From Edwardsiella hoshinae NBRC 105699 = ATCC 33379 (GTDB lineage: Bacteria > Pseudomonadota > Gammaproteobacteria > Enterobacterales > Enterobacteriaceae): a DNA stretch of 64,000 bases. The notes under the pieces were generated by a model. The model ran no database searches. It was not told the DNA's origin and saw only the letters and a list, made by a program, of their open reading frames with translations. The position numbers and the translations under genes are program-made. This document shows positions 32,916 to 46,123 of the stretch, in pieces; position 1 is the first letter of the stretch, and every line of letters begins with the position of its first letter. Where the stretch lies: contig NZ_BAUC01000010.1 in NCBI RefSeq assembly GCF_000474215.1, positions 171,506 through 235,505 of the forward strand, given 5' to 3'.

Positions 32916-32971
32916 AAAATAAGGCAGTTTGATGACAGTAAAATGTATGGATTATGACAGTTTTATGACAA
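32916..32971 (-). promoter_or_regulatory. Tandem Pho boxes and -10 of the pst operon
   Basis: On the minus strand TTGTCATAAAACTGTCAT (32954-32971) and ATACATTTTACTGTCATC (32931-32948) match PhoB boxes, five bases apart. TTATTTT (32916-32922) follows as the -10 region. The layout is almost the same as the E. coli pstS promoter. The remaining 250 bp up to the glycosyltransferase start are A+T-rich, with nothing else recognised. Confidence 0.9.
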
Positions 32972-33223
32972 CAGACTACCGGGATAGTTGGAGAGAGGGG
33001 AAACCGTCAAGCTATAGCCGTACAAGACAATGAGCGTGAGACAGACATGAACCGTAACACACAACCATCGCGCGCTGTTTAACGAATGCAAACCTCTATA
33101 CAGTATCACATTGATGATTTTATTATCATATAATTGCCTATATCTGATGATATTGTTAACTATCCATGGGATAATGCGGAAAAAATTTCCATACATAAGA
33201 TATGTTTACAGGGTAACGGATAA

Positions 33224-34060
33224 ATGATTTTTCAGGATAATGATAAGCAACACATTAAACTGTCTTATGTGACACATTTTTATTGCAATCAGAAAAGTCT
33301 TGATTCTGTATTTTCTTTACTAAAGAAGTATGAGGCGTTACCGTTATCTCTGCGCAGCGTGATCGAGTTTATTATCGTTGATGACGGTTCACCAATTTCT
33401 TATGAGATTGGCAAATTAGATTTAAATATCACCTGGTTAAAAATCACCGAGGATATAAAATGGAATCAGGCCGGAGCACGCAATCTCGGCGTCACCTATG
33501 CTAAGTCAGATAAAATATTATTGACCGACCTCGATCACGAATTACCAGAAAAAACATTCGAATATTTAATTAAAACTAAAAATCCAGGAAGGAATTTTTA
33601 TAAAATTTATCGGCGTAGCGATGAACGAGGCATTTACAAAGGTCACTCCAATCTCTTTTTTATGTCACGGGCGCGTTTCTTTCGCCATTTCGGCTATGAC
33701 GAAGAATTCTCAGGGAATTATGGTGCTGAAGACTATCGTTTTGTCAAATACCATAAATATCATGGTTCTCGTCAAAAATACCTACCTAAAAAGTTCGTCT
33801 GTTACGAACGACAGTTAGATCGTGAAAAAAGCTACCATAGTCTACATCGTGATTTATCAGCGAACACCCCCATCGATCGGCAAAAACGACACGAGTGTGA
33901 AACCTATGGCGATGAATATGGACACAGCCGTATATTTCTTAATTTTGAGTGGCGCGTCATTTATCGCAATACACTATTTCCGGCAGCATTGCCGCAGGAA
34001 AAGCGTTGGTGGAAGCCATTGTGGTGGTTACGCTATTTATTCTCCTCATTAGCGCGTTAA
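33224..34060 (+). CDS. Family 2 (GT-A) glycosyltransferase, A+T-rich
   Basis: A 278-residue protein with a GT-A fold. IIVDDGSP (about residues 49-56) is the family 2 nucleotide-sugar motif, and LLTDLDHE (about 104-111) is in the place of the DxD metal site. NLFFMSRARFFRHFGYDEEF followed by GAEDYRFVKYHKYHG is the C-terminal galactosyltransferase-type block with the acceptor-site ED. There is no signal peptide; the basic, Trp-rich tail (WWKPLWWLRYLF) could touch the membrane. Codon use is strikingly A+T-rich compared with all neighbours. Donor and acceptor are unknown; surface polysaccharide is likely. It is alone between pstS and glmS, genes that adjoin in E. coli, and the start has a weak ribosome binding site. 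Confidence 0.85.
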   Translation: MIFQDNDKQHIKLSYVTHFYCNQKSLDSVFSLLKKYEALPLSLRSVIEFIIVDDGSPISYEIGKLDLNITWLKITEDIKWNQAGARNLGVTYAKSDKILLTDLDHELPEKTFEYLIKTKNPGRNFYKIYRRSDERGIYKGHSNLFFMSRARFFRHFGYDEEFSGNYGAEDYRFVKYHKYHGSRQKYLPKKFVCYERQLDREKSYHSLHRDLSANTPIDRQKRHECETYGDEYGHSRIFLNFEWRVIYRNTLFPAALPQEKRWWKPLWWLRYLFSSLAR

Positions 34061-34085
34061 CACGAGCTTACAAATTAATGATAAG

Positions 34086-34112
34086 AAAAAGGGGATGATA
34101 TTTCATCCCCTT
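34086..34112 (-). terminator. Terminator of glmS (attTn7 region)
   Basis: On the minus strand a 10-bp stem AAGGGGATGA/TCATCCCCTT with an AATA loop is followed by T-rich sequence, 19 bp after the glmS stop. Tn7 classically inserts about 25 bp after glmS, that is, inside this hairpin. No Tn7-type end was seen. Confidence 0.88.
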
Positions 34113-34130
34113 ATGGTTACACGCTAGCGC

Positions 34131-35960
34131 TTACTCTACCGTTACCGATTTAGCCAAATTACGCGGCTGATCCACATCGGTACCTTTGATCAGAGCAACA
34201 TGATACGAAAGCAACTGTAATGGAATCGTGTAGAAAATCGGCGCGATCACCTCTTCCACATGCGGTAATGCAATAATACGCATCCCTTCACAGGCACTGA
34301 ACCCAGCACTTTGCGCAGCGAAGACATACAGCAATCCCCCTCGTGCACGGACCTCTTCAATATTGGATTTCAGCTTCTCCAGCAATTCGTTGTTCGGCGC
34401 CACCACCACCACAGGCATATCGGCATCGATCAACGCCAGTGGGCCGTGCTTAAGCTCACCGGCGGCATAGGCTTCAGCATGAATATAGGAAATTTCCTTC
34501 AGCTTCAGCGCTCCCTCCATTGCGATCGGATACTGATCGCCACGCCCCAAGAACAATGCATGATGTTTATCTAGGAAGTCTTCAGCCAACGCTTCGATAC
34601 TACGATCCAGCGAAAGCATCTGTTCAATGCGGCTTGGCAAGGCTTGTAGTGCATGAACAATATCATGTTCTACATCATCCGCCATGCCATGTAGACGTCC
34701 GATCCGAGCCACCAGCATCAACAACACCGCTAATTGCGTGGTAAAGGCTTTTGTTGATGCAACACCGATTTCTGTACCAGCTCGCGTCATCAGCGCCAGA
34801 TCGGATTCACGTACCAGCGACGAGCTGGCGACGTTACAAATCGCCAGCGAGCCCAAGTAACCGATCTCCTTCGACAGACGCAACGCAGCCAAAGTGTCCG
34901 CCGTTTCACCGGACTGAGACAAGGTGATGATAAGACTGTTTTTACGCACCGCAGACTTGCGATAACGGAACTCAGAGGCGATCTCTACGTCGCAAGGAAT
35001 ACCAGCCAATGCCTCGAACCAATAACGCGCCACCATACCGGAGTGATAAGAAGTACCGCAGGCGATGATTTGCACATGCTCAATCTGTGATAACAGACGG
35101 TCACCGGCATTGCCTAATTCGCTCAGATCGATACAACCGTGACTAAAACGTCCCTCGAGAGTTTTTTTAATCGCCTGAGGCTGTTCATAAATTTCTTTTT
35201 GCATGTAGTGACGATAGTTGCCTTTATCGCCAGCATCGTACTGCACATTGGATTCGATTTCAGTGCGCTCGACTGCTGTACCGTTGATGTCGAAAATGGT
35301 TACGCTATGGCGGGTCACTTCGGCAATATCACCCTCCTCCAGGAAGATGAAACGGCGTGTAACGGGCAATAAGGCCAACTGATCGGAGGCGAGGAAGTTC
35401 TCTCCCATACCGCGACCAATAACCAGAGGACTACCGGAGCGTGCGCATACCAGCACCTCAGGATGTTGACTATCCATGACAACGGTGCCGTATGCACCAC
35501 GCAGTTGAGGGATAACCCGCTTAACAACCTCTAACAACGAGCCGCCTTGACGTTGTTCCCAGTTCACTAAATGGGCAATAACTTCGGTATCGGTTTCCGA
35601 GGTAAAACGGTAGCCGCGTTCGATTAATTGTGTACGCAGTGTTTCGTGATTTTCAATGATGCCATTATGTACCACACTAATGTGGCCGGAGACATGCGGA
35701 TGAGCATTCTGTTCACTCGGTTCGCCATGGGTCGCCCAACGAGTATGAGCGATACCGGTACCACCGATCATCGGAGAAAGGGCAACGGCATCACTCAATG
35801 CCTTGACCTTACCGACTCGGCGTAGACGCTGCAAATGGCCTTGTGCATCGACTACAGCCAATCCAGCCGAGTCATAACCGCGATACTCTAGACGGCGCAG
35901 GCCTTCTAACAAAATATCTGCGACGTCACGTTGCGCTACTGCGCCAACAATTCCACACAT
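34131..35960 (-). CDS. glmS: Glucosamine--fructose-6-phosphate aminotransferase (isomerising)
   Basis: A 609-residue cytoplasmic enzyme that makes glucosamine-6-phosphate from fructose-6-phosphate and glutamine, the first step to UDP-GlcNAc. Class II glutaminase domain with the nucleophile Cys2 ([10 protein letters not shown]), then two SIS domains ([14 protein letters not shown] and [10 protein letters not shown]) and the C-terminal tail LAKSVTVE. Downstream of glmU in the same direction. The leader has a hairpin AAACCGC/GCGGTTT (35981-35998) just upstream of the AGGAA site, in the place where the sRNA GlmZ acts in E. coli. Confidence 0.98.
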   Translation of the reverse strand: MCGIVGAVAQRDVADILLEGLRRLEYRGYDSAGLAVVDAQGHLQRLRRVGKVKALSDAVALSPMIGGTGIAHTRWATHGEPSEQNAHPHVSGHISVVHNGIIENHETLRTQLIERGYRFTSETDTEVIAHLVNWEQRQGGSLLEVVKRVIPQLRGAYGTVVMDSQHPEVLVCARSGSPLVIGRGMGENFLASDQLALLPVTRRFIFLEEGDIAEVTRHSVTIFDINGTAVERTEIESNVQYDAGDKGNYRHYMQKEIYEQPQAIKKTLEGRFSHGCIDLSELGNAGDRLLSQIEHVQIIACGTSYHSGMVARYWFEALAGIPCDVEIASEFRYRKSAVRKNSLIITLSQSGETADTLAALRLSKEIGYLGSLAICNVASSSLVRESDLALMTRAGTEIGVASTKAFTTQLAVLLMLVARIGRLHGMADDVEHDIVHALQALPSRIEQMLSLDRSIEALAEDFLDKHHALFLGRGDQYPIAMEGALKLKEISYIHAEAYAAGELKHGPLALIDADMPVVVVAPNNELLEKLKSNIEEVRARGGLLYVFAAQSAGFSACEGMRIIALPHVEEVIAPIFYTIPLQLLSYHVALIKGTDVDQPRNLAKSVTVE

Positions 35961-36101
35961 ACGATTTAATTCCTATAACAAAACCGCATTAGCGGTTTGT
36001 CGATGTCTGTATCGATCTGATTGGTAGACGACGTAAACGTCGTTGCCCCGAGCCTTGTAGAGAGTGGGGCCACGCCTTGTCTTGGCAGGGCGCGTTATAG
36101 T

Positions 36102-36162
36102 GTTTTGCTCTGTATTCCAAATAGGAGTACAGAGCAAAACCGCTGCGGCCGTAGGCCGCAGC
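36102..36162 (-). repeat. Two strong inverted repeats between glmU and glmS
   Basis: A perfect 13-bp inverted repeat GTTTTGCTCTGTA/TACAGAGCAAAAC (36102-36114 and 36128-36140), next to a second hairpin GCTGCGGCC-GTA-GGCCGCAGC (36142-36162) right after the glmU stop. They could act in RNase cleavage of the glmUS message or partial termination. Confidence 0.75.
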
Positions 36163-36170
36163 GATCGCGC

Positions 36171-37541
36171 TTATTTTTTCTTCATCGGCCGTTTCCAGCC
36201 GCGGATTTGCATCTGTTTCACCCGGCTAATGACTAACTCACCATCACCGACGTCTTTCGTTACCGTAGTACCTGCCGCAATGGTCGCACCACGGCCAATG
36301 GTGACTGGCGCCACCAGTTGACTATCGGAGCCGACAAACACCTCATCCCCAATCACGGTCTGATGCTTATTGGCACCATCGTAGTTGCAGGTGATAGTGC
36401 CAGCACCAATATTCACTCCCGCGCCGATCTGCGCATCCCCCAGATAGCTCAGATGACCGGCTTTAGAACCATAGCCTAAATGCGCCTTCTTCATTTCGAC
36501 GAAGTTACCCACATGCGCTTGCGCATCCAGGCATGCGCCAGGACGCAGACGCGCAAACGGCCCCACGGTACAAGATTCGGCGAGCTTAGCTCCTTCGATC
36601 ACCGTGTAGGGACTGATCACGCTATCGGCGGCGATCTGGCAATCCTTCAACACGCAACCGCTGCCGATATGAACCCGATCCCCCAACGTCACCGTCCCCT
36701 CAATGATCACATTGGTATCGATAACCACATCGCGCCCATGGCACAACTCACCACGCAGATCGAAACGCGCCGGATCAAGCAACATGACGCCAGCCAACAA
36801 AAGACGCTGTGCTTGTTGCTGTTGATGGGCGCGCTCCAAGGCAGCCAGTTGCAAGCGATTATTCACACCCTCGACTTCATACAGATGATCTGGATGCACC
36901 GCCTCGATCCGCCGACCCTCTTGATGGGCCATGGCGATAATATCTGTGATGTAAAACTCACCTTGGGCATTATTGTTATCCAGACGAACCAACCAACGTT
37001 TTAGATCAGCACCGTTCGCGACCAGAATACCGGTATTGACCTCATTAATGCTGCGCTGTGCTTCACTGGCGTCCTTATGCTCAACGATACCCGTCACGCT
37101 CCCTTCCTGGCGCACGATGCGGCCATAGCCAGTAGGATCAGCGAGTTTTACCGTCAACAAACCAATGCCACCCTGTGGCTTGGCCGCTATAAGGCGTTGC
37201 AACGTCGCGGTAGCGATCAATGGCACATCACCGTATAGCATCAAAATATCTTCATCATCAGCAAAATAAGGGGCAGCCTGTTGCATCGCATGGCCGGTAC
37301 CCAACTGCTGTGCCTGTAAGATCCAATTCAACGGCTGACCGGCCAAGCGAGACTGCAATAGCTCGCCGCCATGCCCATAAACCAGGTGAACCTGCTGTGC
37401 TCCCAGCATCAATGCGCTATCGATAACATGCTGCACCATCGGCTTACCTGCCAACGGATGCAACACCTTGGGAAGATCGGAGTACATGCGGGTTCCTTTA
37501 CCGGCGGCAAGGATGACCACACTTAACGGATGTGTCGACAT
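36171..37541 (-). CDS. glmU: Bifunctional GlcNAc-1-P uridyltransferase / GlcN-1-P acetyltransferase
   Basis: A 456-residue cytoplasmic enzyme that acetylates glucosamine-1-phosphate and makes UDP-GlcNAc for peptidoglycan and LPS. The N-terminal nucleotidyltransferase has LAAGKGTRM and [13 protein letters not shown]; the C-terminal left-handed beta-helix has the hexapeptide repeats and the block [14 protein letters not shown]. The end RPMKKK is as in relatives. Start 37541 ([14 protein letters not shown]) was chosen over TTG 37547. It lies after atpC as in E. coli, with a terminator between them. Confidence 0.97.
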   Translation of the reverse strand: MSTHPLSVVILAAGKGTRMYSDLPKVLHPLAGKPMVQHVIDSALMLGAQQVHLVYGHGGELLQSRLAGQPLNWILQAQQLGTGHAMQQAAPYFADDEDILMLYGDVPLIATATLQRLIAAKPQGGIGLLTVKLADPTGYGRIVRQEGSVTGIVEHKDASEAQRSINEVNTGILVANGADLKRWLVRLDNNNAQGEFYITDIIAMAHQEGRRIEAVHPDHLYEVEGVNNRLQLAALERAHQQQQAQRLLLAGVMLLDPARFDLRGELCHGRDVVIDTNVIIEGTVTLGDRVHIGSGCVLKDCQIAADSVISPYTVIEGAKLAESCTVGPFARLRPGACLDAQAHVGNFVEMKKAHLGYGSKAGHLSYLGDAQIGAGVNIGAGTITCNYDGANKHQTVIGDEVFVGSDSQLVAPVTIGRGATIAAGTTVTKDVGDGELVISRVKQMQIRGWKRPMKKK

Positions 37542-37774
37542 AAGCAATCTGATCCATTCAAATTGATGGGCTCAAGTAAACCTGTTAACCGGCAGGATTA
37601 CTACATATTTCTCTACTCAAAACACGCACAGATCCGCGTGCATGGAGGGATGGTATGATGATAGATAACTAGGCACCATCGGGGCAAACCCTCTCTTTCC
37701 CTCCCCCCTTTTTTCAGGCCGGAGCTTAATAAGCAACCAGCAACCAAGCAGGAAAAATGCCTTTTTTTTACCAT

Positions 37775-37804
37775 AAAAAAAACCTCTCCAAGGGAGAGGT
37801 TTTT
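37775..37804. terminator. Terminator of the atp operon
   Basis: Stem CCTCTCC/GGAGAGG with a 3-nt loop is flanked by eight A on the left and five T on the right, so it can work on both strands. On the minus strand it ends atpIBEFHAGDC, 13 bp after the atpC stop. Confidence 0.93.
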
Positions 37805-37816
37805 GCGGCAGTCTGC

Positions 37817-38236
37817 TTACATCGCTTTTTTGGTCAGTTCGATTACACGCAGTTTGGCAATCGCCTTGGCCAGCTCTGCGGATGCCTGAGCATAGTCGAC
37901 ATCGCCGTGCGAGCTGCGGATGTGCTCTTCGGCTTTACGCTTCGATTCCATCGCGCGCGCCTCGTCGAGGTCCTGACCACGGATAGCGGTATCGGCCAGC
38001 ACGGTCACCGCGCTGGACTGCACCTCAAGGATGCCGCCGGACAGGTAGATAAACTCTTCCTCACCGTGCTGTTTAACGATACGCACCATGCCAGGCTTAA
38101 TGGCAGTAAGCAGCGGAGCGTGGCCTGGGTAGATACCCAATTCACCTTCACTACCCGTCACCTGGATTTTTTGCACCAGCCCGGAGAACATCTGACGCTC
38201 CGCACTGACTACATCCAGATGGAAAGTCATAGCCAT
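37817..38236 (-). CDS. atpC: ATP synthase F1 subunit epsilon
   Basis: A 139-residue subunit of the rotor stalk; it links gamma to the c-ring and inhibits ATP hydrolysis with its C-terminal helices. The N-terminal beta-sandwich ([20 protein letters not shown]) and the C-terminal helical hairpin ending [11 protein letters not shown] match E. coli almost residue for residue. Last gene of the atp operon, 19 bp after atpD. Confidence 0.98.
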   Translation of the reverse strand: MAMTFHLDVVSAERQMFSGLVQKIQVTGSEGELGIYPGHAPLLTAIKPGMVRIVKQHGEEEFIYLSGGILEVQSSAVTVLADTAIRGQDLDEARAMESKRKAEEHIRSSHGDVDYAQASAELAKAIAKLRVIELTKKAM

Positions 38237-38255
38237 ATCACCCTCCTATCAGGCG

Positions 38256-39665
<1,410 letters not shown>

Positions 39666-39672
39666 CTAGCTC

Positions 39673-40536
39673 TTAAACCGCAGCAGCACCCGAGACGATC
39701 TCGGTCAGCTCCTGGGTGATGCTGGCCTGACGAGCCTTGTTGTAGACCAACTGTAGCTCTTTGATCAGGTTGCCGCCGTTATCGGTTGCCGCCTTCATAG
39801 CAACCATTCGCGCGGCCTGCTCACTGGCCAGGTTTTCCACGACGCCCTGATAAACCTGAGATTCCACATAACGACGCAGCAGGGTATCCAACAGCGCCTT
39901 CGGATCCGGTTCGTACAGGTAATCCCATGATTTCCGCTTCAGCTCCGCATCGTCCGCCTTAGGCAACGGCAACAACTGAAGGACCTGTGGTTCTTGGGCC
40001 ATGGTGTTGATGAACTTATTGCTCACCACATACAGGCGATCCAGGCGACCTTCATCGTAAGCCTGTAGCATCACCTTCACCGGACCGATCAGCTCGGATA
40101 GCGAGGGGTTATCCCCCATACCGGTGACCTGAGCGACGACATTGCCGCCCACGGACCCAAAGAAAGAGACTGCTTTCGAACCGATCAGCGCGAGATCGAT
40201 GTCCACGCTCTTCTGATTCCACTCTTTCATCTCTGTCAGCAGCTTCTTAAACAAGTTAATGTTCAAGCCACCGCACAGACCACGGTCGGTAGAAACCACC
40301 AGATACCCAACGCGCTTCACGTCGCGCTCTTCCAGGTACGGGTGTTTGTATTCCAGATTTCCCAGCGCAAGGTGACCAATCACTTTGCGCATGGTTTCTG
40401 CATAGGGACGGCTGGCCGCCATGCGATCCTGCGTTTTACGCATTTTGGAGGCGGCGACCATCTCCATCGCTTTCGTGATCTTTTGCGTGTTTTGCACGCT
40501 GGCGATCTTGCTACGTATCTCTTTCGCGCCGGCCAT
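39673..40536 (-). CDS. atpG: ATP synthase F1 subunit gamma
   Basis: A 287-residue central shaft of F1. The N-terminal helix [20 protein letters not shown] and the C-terminal helix with [20 protein letters not shown] form the coiled coil; [11 protein letters not shown] is a family signature. It lies 62 bp after atpA. Confidence 0.98.
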   Translation of the reverse strand: MAGAKEIRSKIASVQNTQKITKAMEMVAASKMRKTQDRMAASRPYAETMRKVIGHLALGNLEYKHPYLEERDVKRVGYLVVSTDRGLCGGLNINLFKKLLTEMKEWNQKSVDIDLALIGSKAVSFFGSVGGNVVAQVTGMGDNPSLSELIGPVKVMLQAYDEGRLDRLYVVSNKFINTMAQEPQVLQLLPLPKADDAELKRKSWDYLYEPDPKALLDTLLRRYVESQVYQGVVENLASEQAARMVAMKAATDNGGNLIKELQLVYNKARQASITQELTEIVSGAAAV

Positions 40537-40598
40537 CTCTGCTTCTCCTCAAAACCTTTTACGGCCCGCCGTATTGCTGCCGGCAGGCCGTAAGGCTA

Positions 40599-42140
40599 TT
40601 ACCAGGACTGGGTTGCTTTGAAGGTATCGAGGATGCCTTTCAGCTTGCCTTCGATCTCGTCGTTATAAGCACCGGTCTGGTTGATTTGTTGCATCAGGTC
40701 GGCATGCTCGCGCTCAACGTAAGCCATTAGTGCCGCTTCAAAAGCACCAATCTTTGCCAATTCGACGTCTTCCAAATAGCCACGTTCGGCTGCAAACAGC
40801 ACCAGTGACTGCGCGGCAACGGACATCGGCGCGTACTGTTTCTGTTTCAGCAGTTCGGTAACCTTCTGGCCATGGCTCAACTGCTTACGGGTCGCATCAT
40901 CCAGATCAGAGGCAAACTGAGAGAAAGCCGCCAGTTCGCGGTACTGTGCCAGAGCGGTACGAATACCCCCGGACAGCTTCTTCATGATCTTAGTCTGCGC
41001 TGCGCCACCCACACGGGATACAGAGATCCCCGGGTTGACCGCAGGACGGATACCAGCGTTAAACAGGTTGGACTCCAGGAAGATCTGACCGTCGGTAATA
41101 GAGATAACGTTGGTCGGAACGAACGCGGAAACGTCCCCGGCTTGGGTTTCAATGATCGGCAACGCCGTCAATGACCCCGTATTCCCTTTAACTTCACCCT
41201 GGGTGAAGGCCTCGACGTAATCGGCATTAACACGCGCCGCACGCTCCAGAAGACGGGAGTGGAGGTAGAATACGTCGCCAGGGAATGCTTCACGTCCAGG
41301 CGGACGACGGAGCAACAGGGAGATTTGACGATAAGCGACCGCTTGCTTGGACAGATCATCATAGATGATCAATGCGTCTTCACCGCGATCACGGAAATAT
41401 TCACCCATGGCGCAACCCGCATACGGTGCTAGGTATTGCAATGCGGCGGATTCGGAGGCAGATGCAACGACGACGATGGTGTTCGCCAGTGCACCATGCT
41501 CTTCCAGCTTACGCACCACGTTAGCGATGGTAGAGGCTTTCTGACCGATGGCGACATAGATACATTTGATGCCGGAATCGCGCTGGTTAATGATGGCGTC
41601 AACAGCCAGTGCGGTTTTACCAGTCTGACGGTCACCGATGATCAGCTCACGCTGACCACGGCCGATCGGAATCATCGCATCGACAGACTTATACCCCGTC
41701 TGTACCGGCTGATCGACAGATTGACGCTCGATAACGCCCGGTGCGATAGCTTCAACGGCAGAGAAGCCATCATGCTCAACCGGGCCTTTACCATCGATCG
41801 GCTCACCCAGGGTGTTCACCACGCGCCCCAGTAGGCCACGGCCAACCGGAACTTCCAAAATACGGCCAGTACACTTGACCTTCATGCCTTCGGCCAGGTC
41901 AGCGTAGGGCCCCATAACGACCGCACCTACGGAGTCTCGCTCCAGGTTCAGTGCGATAGCATAACGATTGCCGGGCAGTGCGATCATCTCGCCCTGCATG
42001 ACATCCGCCAGACCGTGAACACGGATAATCCCGTCACTCACGGATACGATTGTACCTTCGTTGTGAGCCTCGCTCACCACATCGAACTGAGCAATGCGCT
42101 GCTTGATCAGTTCGCTGATTTCGGTGGAATTCAGTTGCAT
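40599..42140 (-). CDS. atpA: ATP synthase F1 subunit alpha
   Basis: A 513-residue non-catalytic nucleotide-binding subunit of F1. Walker [10 protein letters not shown], the arginine-finger region [14 protein letters not shown], and the N-terminal delta-contacting helix [19 protein letters not shown] are present. Same length as in E. coli. 12 bp after atpH. Confidence 0.98.
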   Translation of the reverse strand: MQLNSTEISELIKQRIAQFDVVSEAHNEGTIVSVSDGIIRVHGLADVMQGEMIALPGNRYAIALNLERDSVGAVVMGPYADLAEGMKVKCTGRILEVPVGRGLLGRVVNTLGEPIDGKGPVEHDGFSAVEAIAPGVIERQSVDQPVQTGYKSVDAMIPIGRGQRELIIGDRQTGKTALAVDAIINQRDSGIKCIYVAIGQKASTIANVVRKLEEHGALANTIVVVASASESAALQYLAPYAGCAMGEYFRDRGEDALIIYDDLSKQAVAYRQISLLLRRPPGREAFPGDVFYLHSRLLERAARVNADYVEAFTQGEVKGNTGSLTALPIIETQAGDVSAFVPTNVISITDGQIFLESNLFNAGIRPAVNPGISVSRVGGAAQTKIMKKLSGGIRTALAQYRELAAFSQFASDLDDATRKQLSHGQKVTELLKQKQYAPMSVAAQSLVLFAAERGYLEDVELAKIGAFEAALMAYVEREHADLMQQINQTGAYNDEIEGKLKGILDTFKATQSW

Positions 42141-42152
42141 GCTCCAGTCCCC

Positions 42153-42686
42153 TTAAGACTGCAAGACGTCTGCTAGGCGATCCAGACGGCCGCGGATGCT
42201 GCCATCGATCACCAAGTCACCCGCGCGGATCACCACGCCGGCTAATACAGACTTATCAATTTTGCAATTCAGCTTCACTTTACGTGACAGACGTTGTTCC
42301 ATTGCGGCGCTGATTTTATCCCGCTGCATCTGGCTCAGAGGCGCGGCAGAGGTAACCTCTACATCCGCCGTCGCTTCCATCGCATCTCGCAGCGCAATAA
42401 ATTGCTGCAACACGTCAGGAATAACCTGTAAACGTCCGTTTTCCGCCATCACCCTAATGAAGTTCTGACCGGATTGATCGAGCTGGTCACCGCAAATCTT
42501 GATGAAACACGCCGCAAGCGTCTCCGGAGCCAAGGCACCGGACAGCATTTCGGCCACGCTCTCATTGCGGGTCACCTCAGCACTGAATGCCAGCATAGTC
42601 TGCCAACGATCCAGGCTGTTATGCTCAACAGCAAAGTCAAAAGCTGCTTTGGCGTAGGGGCGAGCTACCGTGATAAATTCAGACAT
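42153..42686 (-). CDS. atpH: ATP synthase F1 subunit delta
   Basis: A 177-residue OSCP/delta subunit that joins F1 to the peripheral stalk. N-terminal six-helix domain beginning [20 protein letters not shown] and C-terminal signature [20 protein letters not shown]. It lies 14 bp after atpF. Confidence 0.97.
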   Translation of the reverse strand: MSEFITVARPYAKAAFDFAVEHNSLDRWQTMLAFSAEVTRNESVAEMLSGALAPETLAACFIKICGDQLDQSGQNFIRVMAENGRLQVIPDVLQQFIALRDAMEATADVEVTSAAPLSQMQRDKISAAMEQRLSRKVKLNCKIDKSVLAGVVIRAGDLVIDGSIRGRLDRLADVLQS

Positions 42687-42700
42687 CGGCCCCTCCCTCC

Positions 42701-43171
42701 TTACAGTTCAGCGACCAGTTTATCGACGATGTCGCTGTTCGCAGCTTCATCCACGGAACGTTCAATAATTTTCTCGGCACCGGCGATAGCCAGCATGGCG
42801 ACCTGTTTACGCAGCTCTTCACGCGCACGCTTACGCTCGGCATCGATTTCCGCCTGCGCCTGCGCGACGATCTTGGCACGTTCCTGTTCCGCTTCGGCTT
42901 TCGCCTCATCAATGATCTGAGACTTACGCTTATTCGCTTGCTCGATGATCACCTGTGCGTCAGCCTTCGCCTTTTTCAGCTGGTCGGTCGCATTGGCTTG
43001 CGCCAAGTCCAGATCTTTTTTCGCACGCTCTGCGGAAGAGAGACCGTCAGCAATCTCTTTCTGACGCTTCTCAATGGCAGCCATAATCGGCGGCCATACA
43101 TACTTCATGCAGAACCAGACGAACAGGACAAACGCGATGGCCTGGCCGAGGATTGTTGCGTTAAGATTCAC
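42701..43171 (-). CDS. atpF: ATP synthase Fo subunit b
   Basis: A 156-residue peripheral-stalk subunit. One N-terminal membrane helix ([20 protein letters not shown]) leads to a long Ala/Lys/Glu-rich coiled coil, which dimerises and holds the stator. Confidence 0.98.
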   Translation of the reverse strand: MNLNATILGQAIAFVLFVWFCMKYVWPPIMAAIEKRQKEIADGLSSAERAKKDLDLAQANATDQLKKAKADAQVIIEQANKRKSQIIDEAKAEAEQERAKIVAQAQAEIDAERKRAREELRKQVAMLAIAGAEKIIERSVDEAANSDIVDKLVAEL

Positions 43172-43196
43172 AGCACAATGCCTCTTAAATTAGTTA

Positions 43197-43490
<294 letters not shown>

Positions 43491-43519
43491 TTAAACGCAG
43501 TAGTGTTGTTAAAAAATAA

Positions 43520-44353
<834 letters not shown>

Positions 44354-44378
44354 TTAAGTAGTTAATACGGTAACTGTT

Positions 44379-44756
44379 TTAATTACGACTAATGAATGCT
44401 GGCGCGGCAACCTGCACTACCAGCACCGCAACGTAAGTCAGACCAAGCGGAAGAAAGACCGCCTTCAACCACCCTAGCGACACGATGAGCAGGGCTATTG
44501 TGCAGACCACTTTTAGCGCCTCGCCGGTGACAAATACCCAAGCTATACGCCTCTCCCCCTGCTCTCCTGCTCGCTGACGTAAAGCAAACAGCATAAAAAC
44601 AGCATTGGGTAGCCAGGCAGATAGCCCCCCCAAGAGCGCGGACTCCCCCCAGCTCGCCGTTTTCATCGACAGACAGATACTGAATAGAACAAAGGTCACT
44701 AACTGTAGAATCAGCAGGTTACGAACAACCTTCCCGCCATAAAGTGCTCCAGACAT
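44379..44756 (-). CDS. atpI: ATP synthase accessory protein AtpI
   Basis: A 125-residue membrane protein with four hydrophobic segments, which helps assemble the c-ring and may carry Mg2+. Recognised by SALLGGLSAWLPNAVFMLFA and WLKAVFLPLGLTYVAVLVVQ. The frame is open to 44837, but ATG 44756 has GGAGAGAG upstream and gives the E. coli length; the earlier start would overlap the likely transcript start. It lies about 90 bp downstream of the atp promoter. Confidence 0.93.
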   Translation of the reverse strand: MSGALYGGKVVRNLLILQLVTFVLFSICLSMKTASWGESALLGGLSAWLPNAVFMLFALRQRAGEQGERRIAWVFVTGEALKVVCTIALLIVSLGWLKAVFLPLGLTYVAVLVVQVAAPAFISRN

Positions 44757-44844
44757 GACGTTTGCTCTCTCCGTACCCCCCAGGAGGTATGCTGATTTGA
44801 GTGACGTAATAAAACTGCCTTTACGAGACAGAGTCAAGCCAGAA

Positions 44845-44930
44845 AAACGTGAAAATTATACGGTGCACACCTACAAATTCAATGCATAAGTAGCCAAAAA
44901 GTGAATAGTAATTTAAATATTTTCACGTTT
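44845..44930 (-). promoter_or_regulatory. atp operon promoter with flanking inverted repeat
   Basis: On the minus strand TTGAAT (44877-44882), a 16-bp spacer and TATAAT (44855-44860) form a strong sigma70 promoter facing atpI. A perfect 12-bp inverted repeat, AAACGTGAAAAT (44845-44856) and ATTTTCACGTTT (44919-44930), brackets it: one arm overlaps the -10 end, the other lies 37 bp upstream of the -35. The arm centres are 74 bp apart. The rest of the 650-bp interval up to rsmG is A+T-rich; I recognise no further gene in it. Confidence 0.8.
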
Positions 44931-45406
44931 TATCGCCAAAGCCACAGAATCCGCGCAATAATCATTTTTAGTGATACATCTGACAATTCCAATATTACAT
45001 TTTTGCCAGCGCGCATGATCACAGAATAAAACGATAAAAAAGCCTGTATACCATAGGGTTATGATTGTTTCTTAACCAAAATTACTGATATAGATATTTA
45101 AAATCATAAAGTTAGGTTATTAACGCAACAATCTACTCAGTAAAACCAAATAGAAACAGCCTATTGACATACGGCGTAGCCCACGTTTTGTAGCACATAA
45201 CACGCAAACAAAACGGTAAAAATGCCCAGTCAATGGGGCGAAGCGACATATCACCTCCCACGGCCAGGTAGCATAGCCATAATCAGCCTTGTAAAAAAAA
45301 AGTAAACAGCACGCTCAACGAACGCTTAGCCGTCGGATAGTACGTCTCTGAATCTGTTCACTTCTCAGTCGGTGGTTTTTTTGATTTTTTTTGATAAAAA
45401 ACAAAA

Positions 45407-46027
45407 TTAATGTGCTTTAAGCACCACCAGATGGCGTTCCCCCTCTAGCATCGGCACCTGTAAGCGGATCAATGCTTCCAAGGTTATCCCCTCAGGCAGA
45501 CACAGCAATTCATCTTGCGGCACAACCCCTTTCAGAGCATAAAACCGTCCCAGCTCAGCCGCAGGCAAATGACGGCACCAAGAGATCATATCTTGTAGCG
45601 AAGCGAAGGCGCGACTGATTACACCATCGAACAATGGTTCAGCCACAAAGCTTTCTACCCGGCTCTGAACCGGCTCGATATTATCCAGTTGCAGCGCATG
45701 TTGAACCTGGCGCAGGAAACGTACCCGTTTCCCTAGGCTATCTAATAACGTGAAGTGAGACTCGGGACGCACAATGGCCAGCGGGATCCCCGGTAGTCCC
45801 GGCCCCGTTCCCACATCGATAAAGCGTTGCCCTTGCAGATGAGGACTGACAACGATGCTGTCCATGATATGGCGAACCAACATCTCACGCGGATCGCGTA
45901 CAGAAGTCAGGTTATACGCCTTGTTCCACTTATCCAACAGCGTGACATAGGCCAACAACTGCTGTTTTTGCTGATCGGTTAACGAAATGCCAGCCTGCGC
46001 CAGCAGCGTATCCAGTTGCTTGTGCAC
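45407..46027 (-). CDS. rsmG: 16S rRNA m7G527 methyltransferase RsmG
   Basis: A 206-residue SAM-dependent methyltransferase that modifies G527 in 16S rRNA; loss gives low-level streptomycin resistance in E. coli. The SAM motif [20 protein letters not shown] and [14 protein letters not shown] are conserved. It follows mnmG by 96 bp. Confidence 0.97.
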   Translation of the reverse strand: MHKQLDTLLAQAGISLTDQQKQQLLAYVTLLDKWNKAYNLTSVRDPREMLVRHIMDSIVVSPHLQGQRFIDVGTGPGLPGIPLAIVRPESHFTLLDSLGKRVRFLRQVQHALQLDNIEPVQSRVESFVAEPLFDGVISRAFASLQDMISWCRHLPAAELGRFYALKGVVPQDELLCLPEGITLEALIRLQVPMLEGERHLVVLKAH

Positions 46028-46093
46028 GGATTATCTTCCTCTGTCAAATCAAGCGTGACCGCCGCAATGATACGGCGGACGGAACGGAGTGAT

Positions 46094-46113
46094 GAGCCGC
46101 CGTAAAGCGGCTC
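46094..46113. other. Hairpin between mnmG and rsmG
   Basis: A 7-bp stem GAGCCGC/GCGGCTC with a 6-nt loop lies 10 bp after the mnmG stop, without a T tract. It is probably an mRNA structure. Confidence 0.5.
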
Positions 46114-46123
46114 GGCAGCGCGC

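Noticed and set aside
34060..34130. Tn7-like element at attTn7
   Set aside because: The site next to glmS is right, but no transposase, terminal repeat or target duplication is visible.
45161..45200. Plus-strand TTGACA-type promoter in the rsmG-atpI interval
   Set aside because: TTGACA is present but the -10 is poor and no gene or hairpin-plus-T-tract follows on that strand, so I did not call an sRNA.
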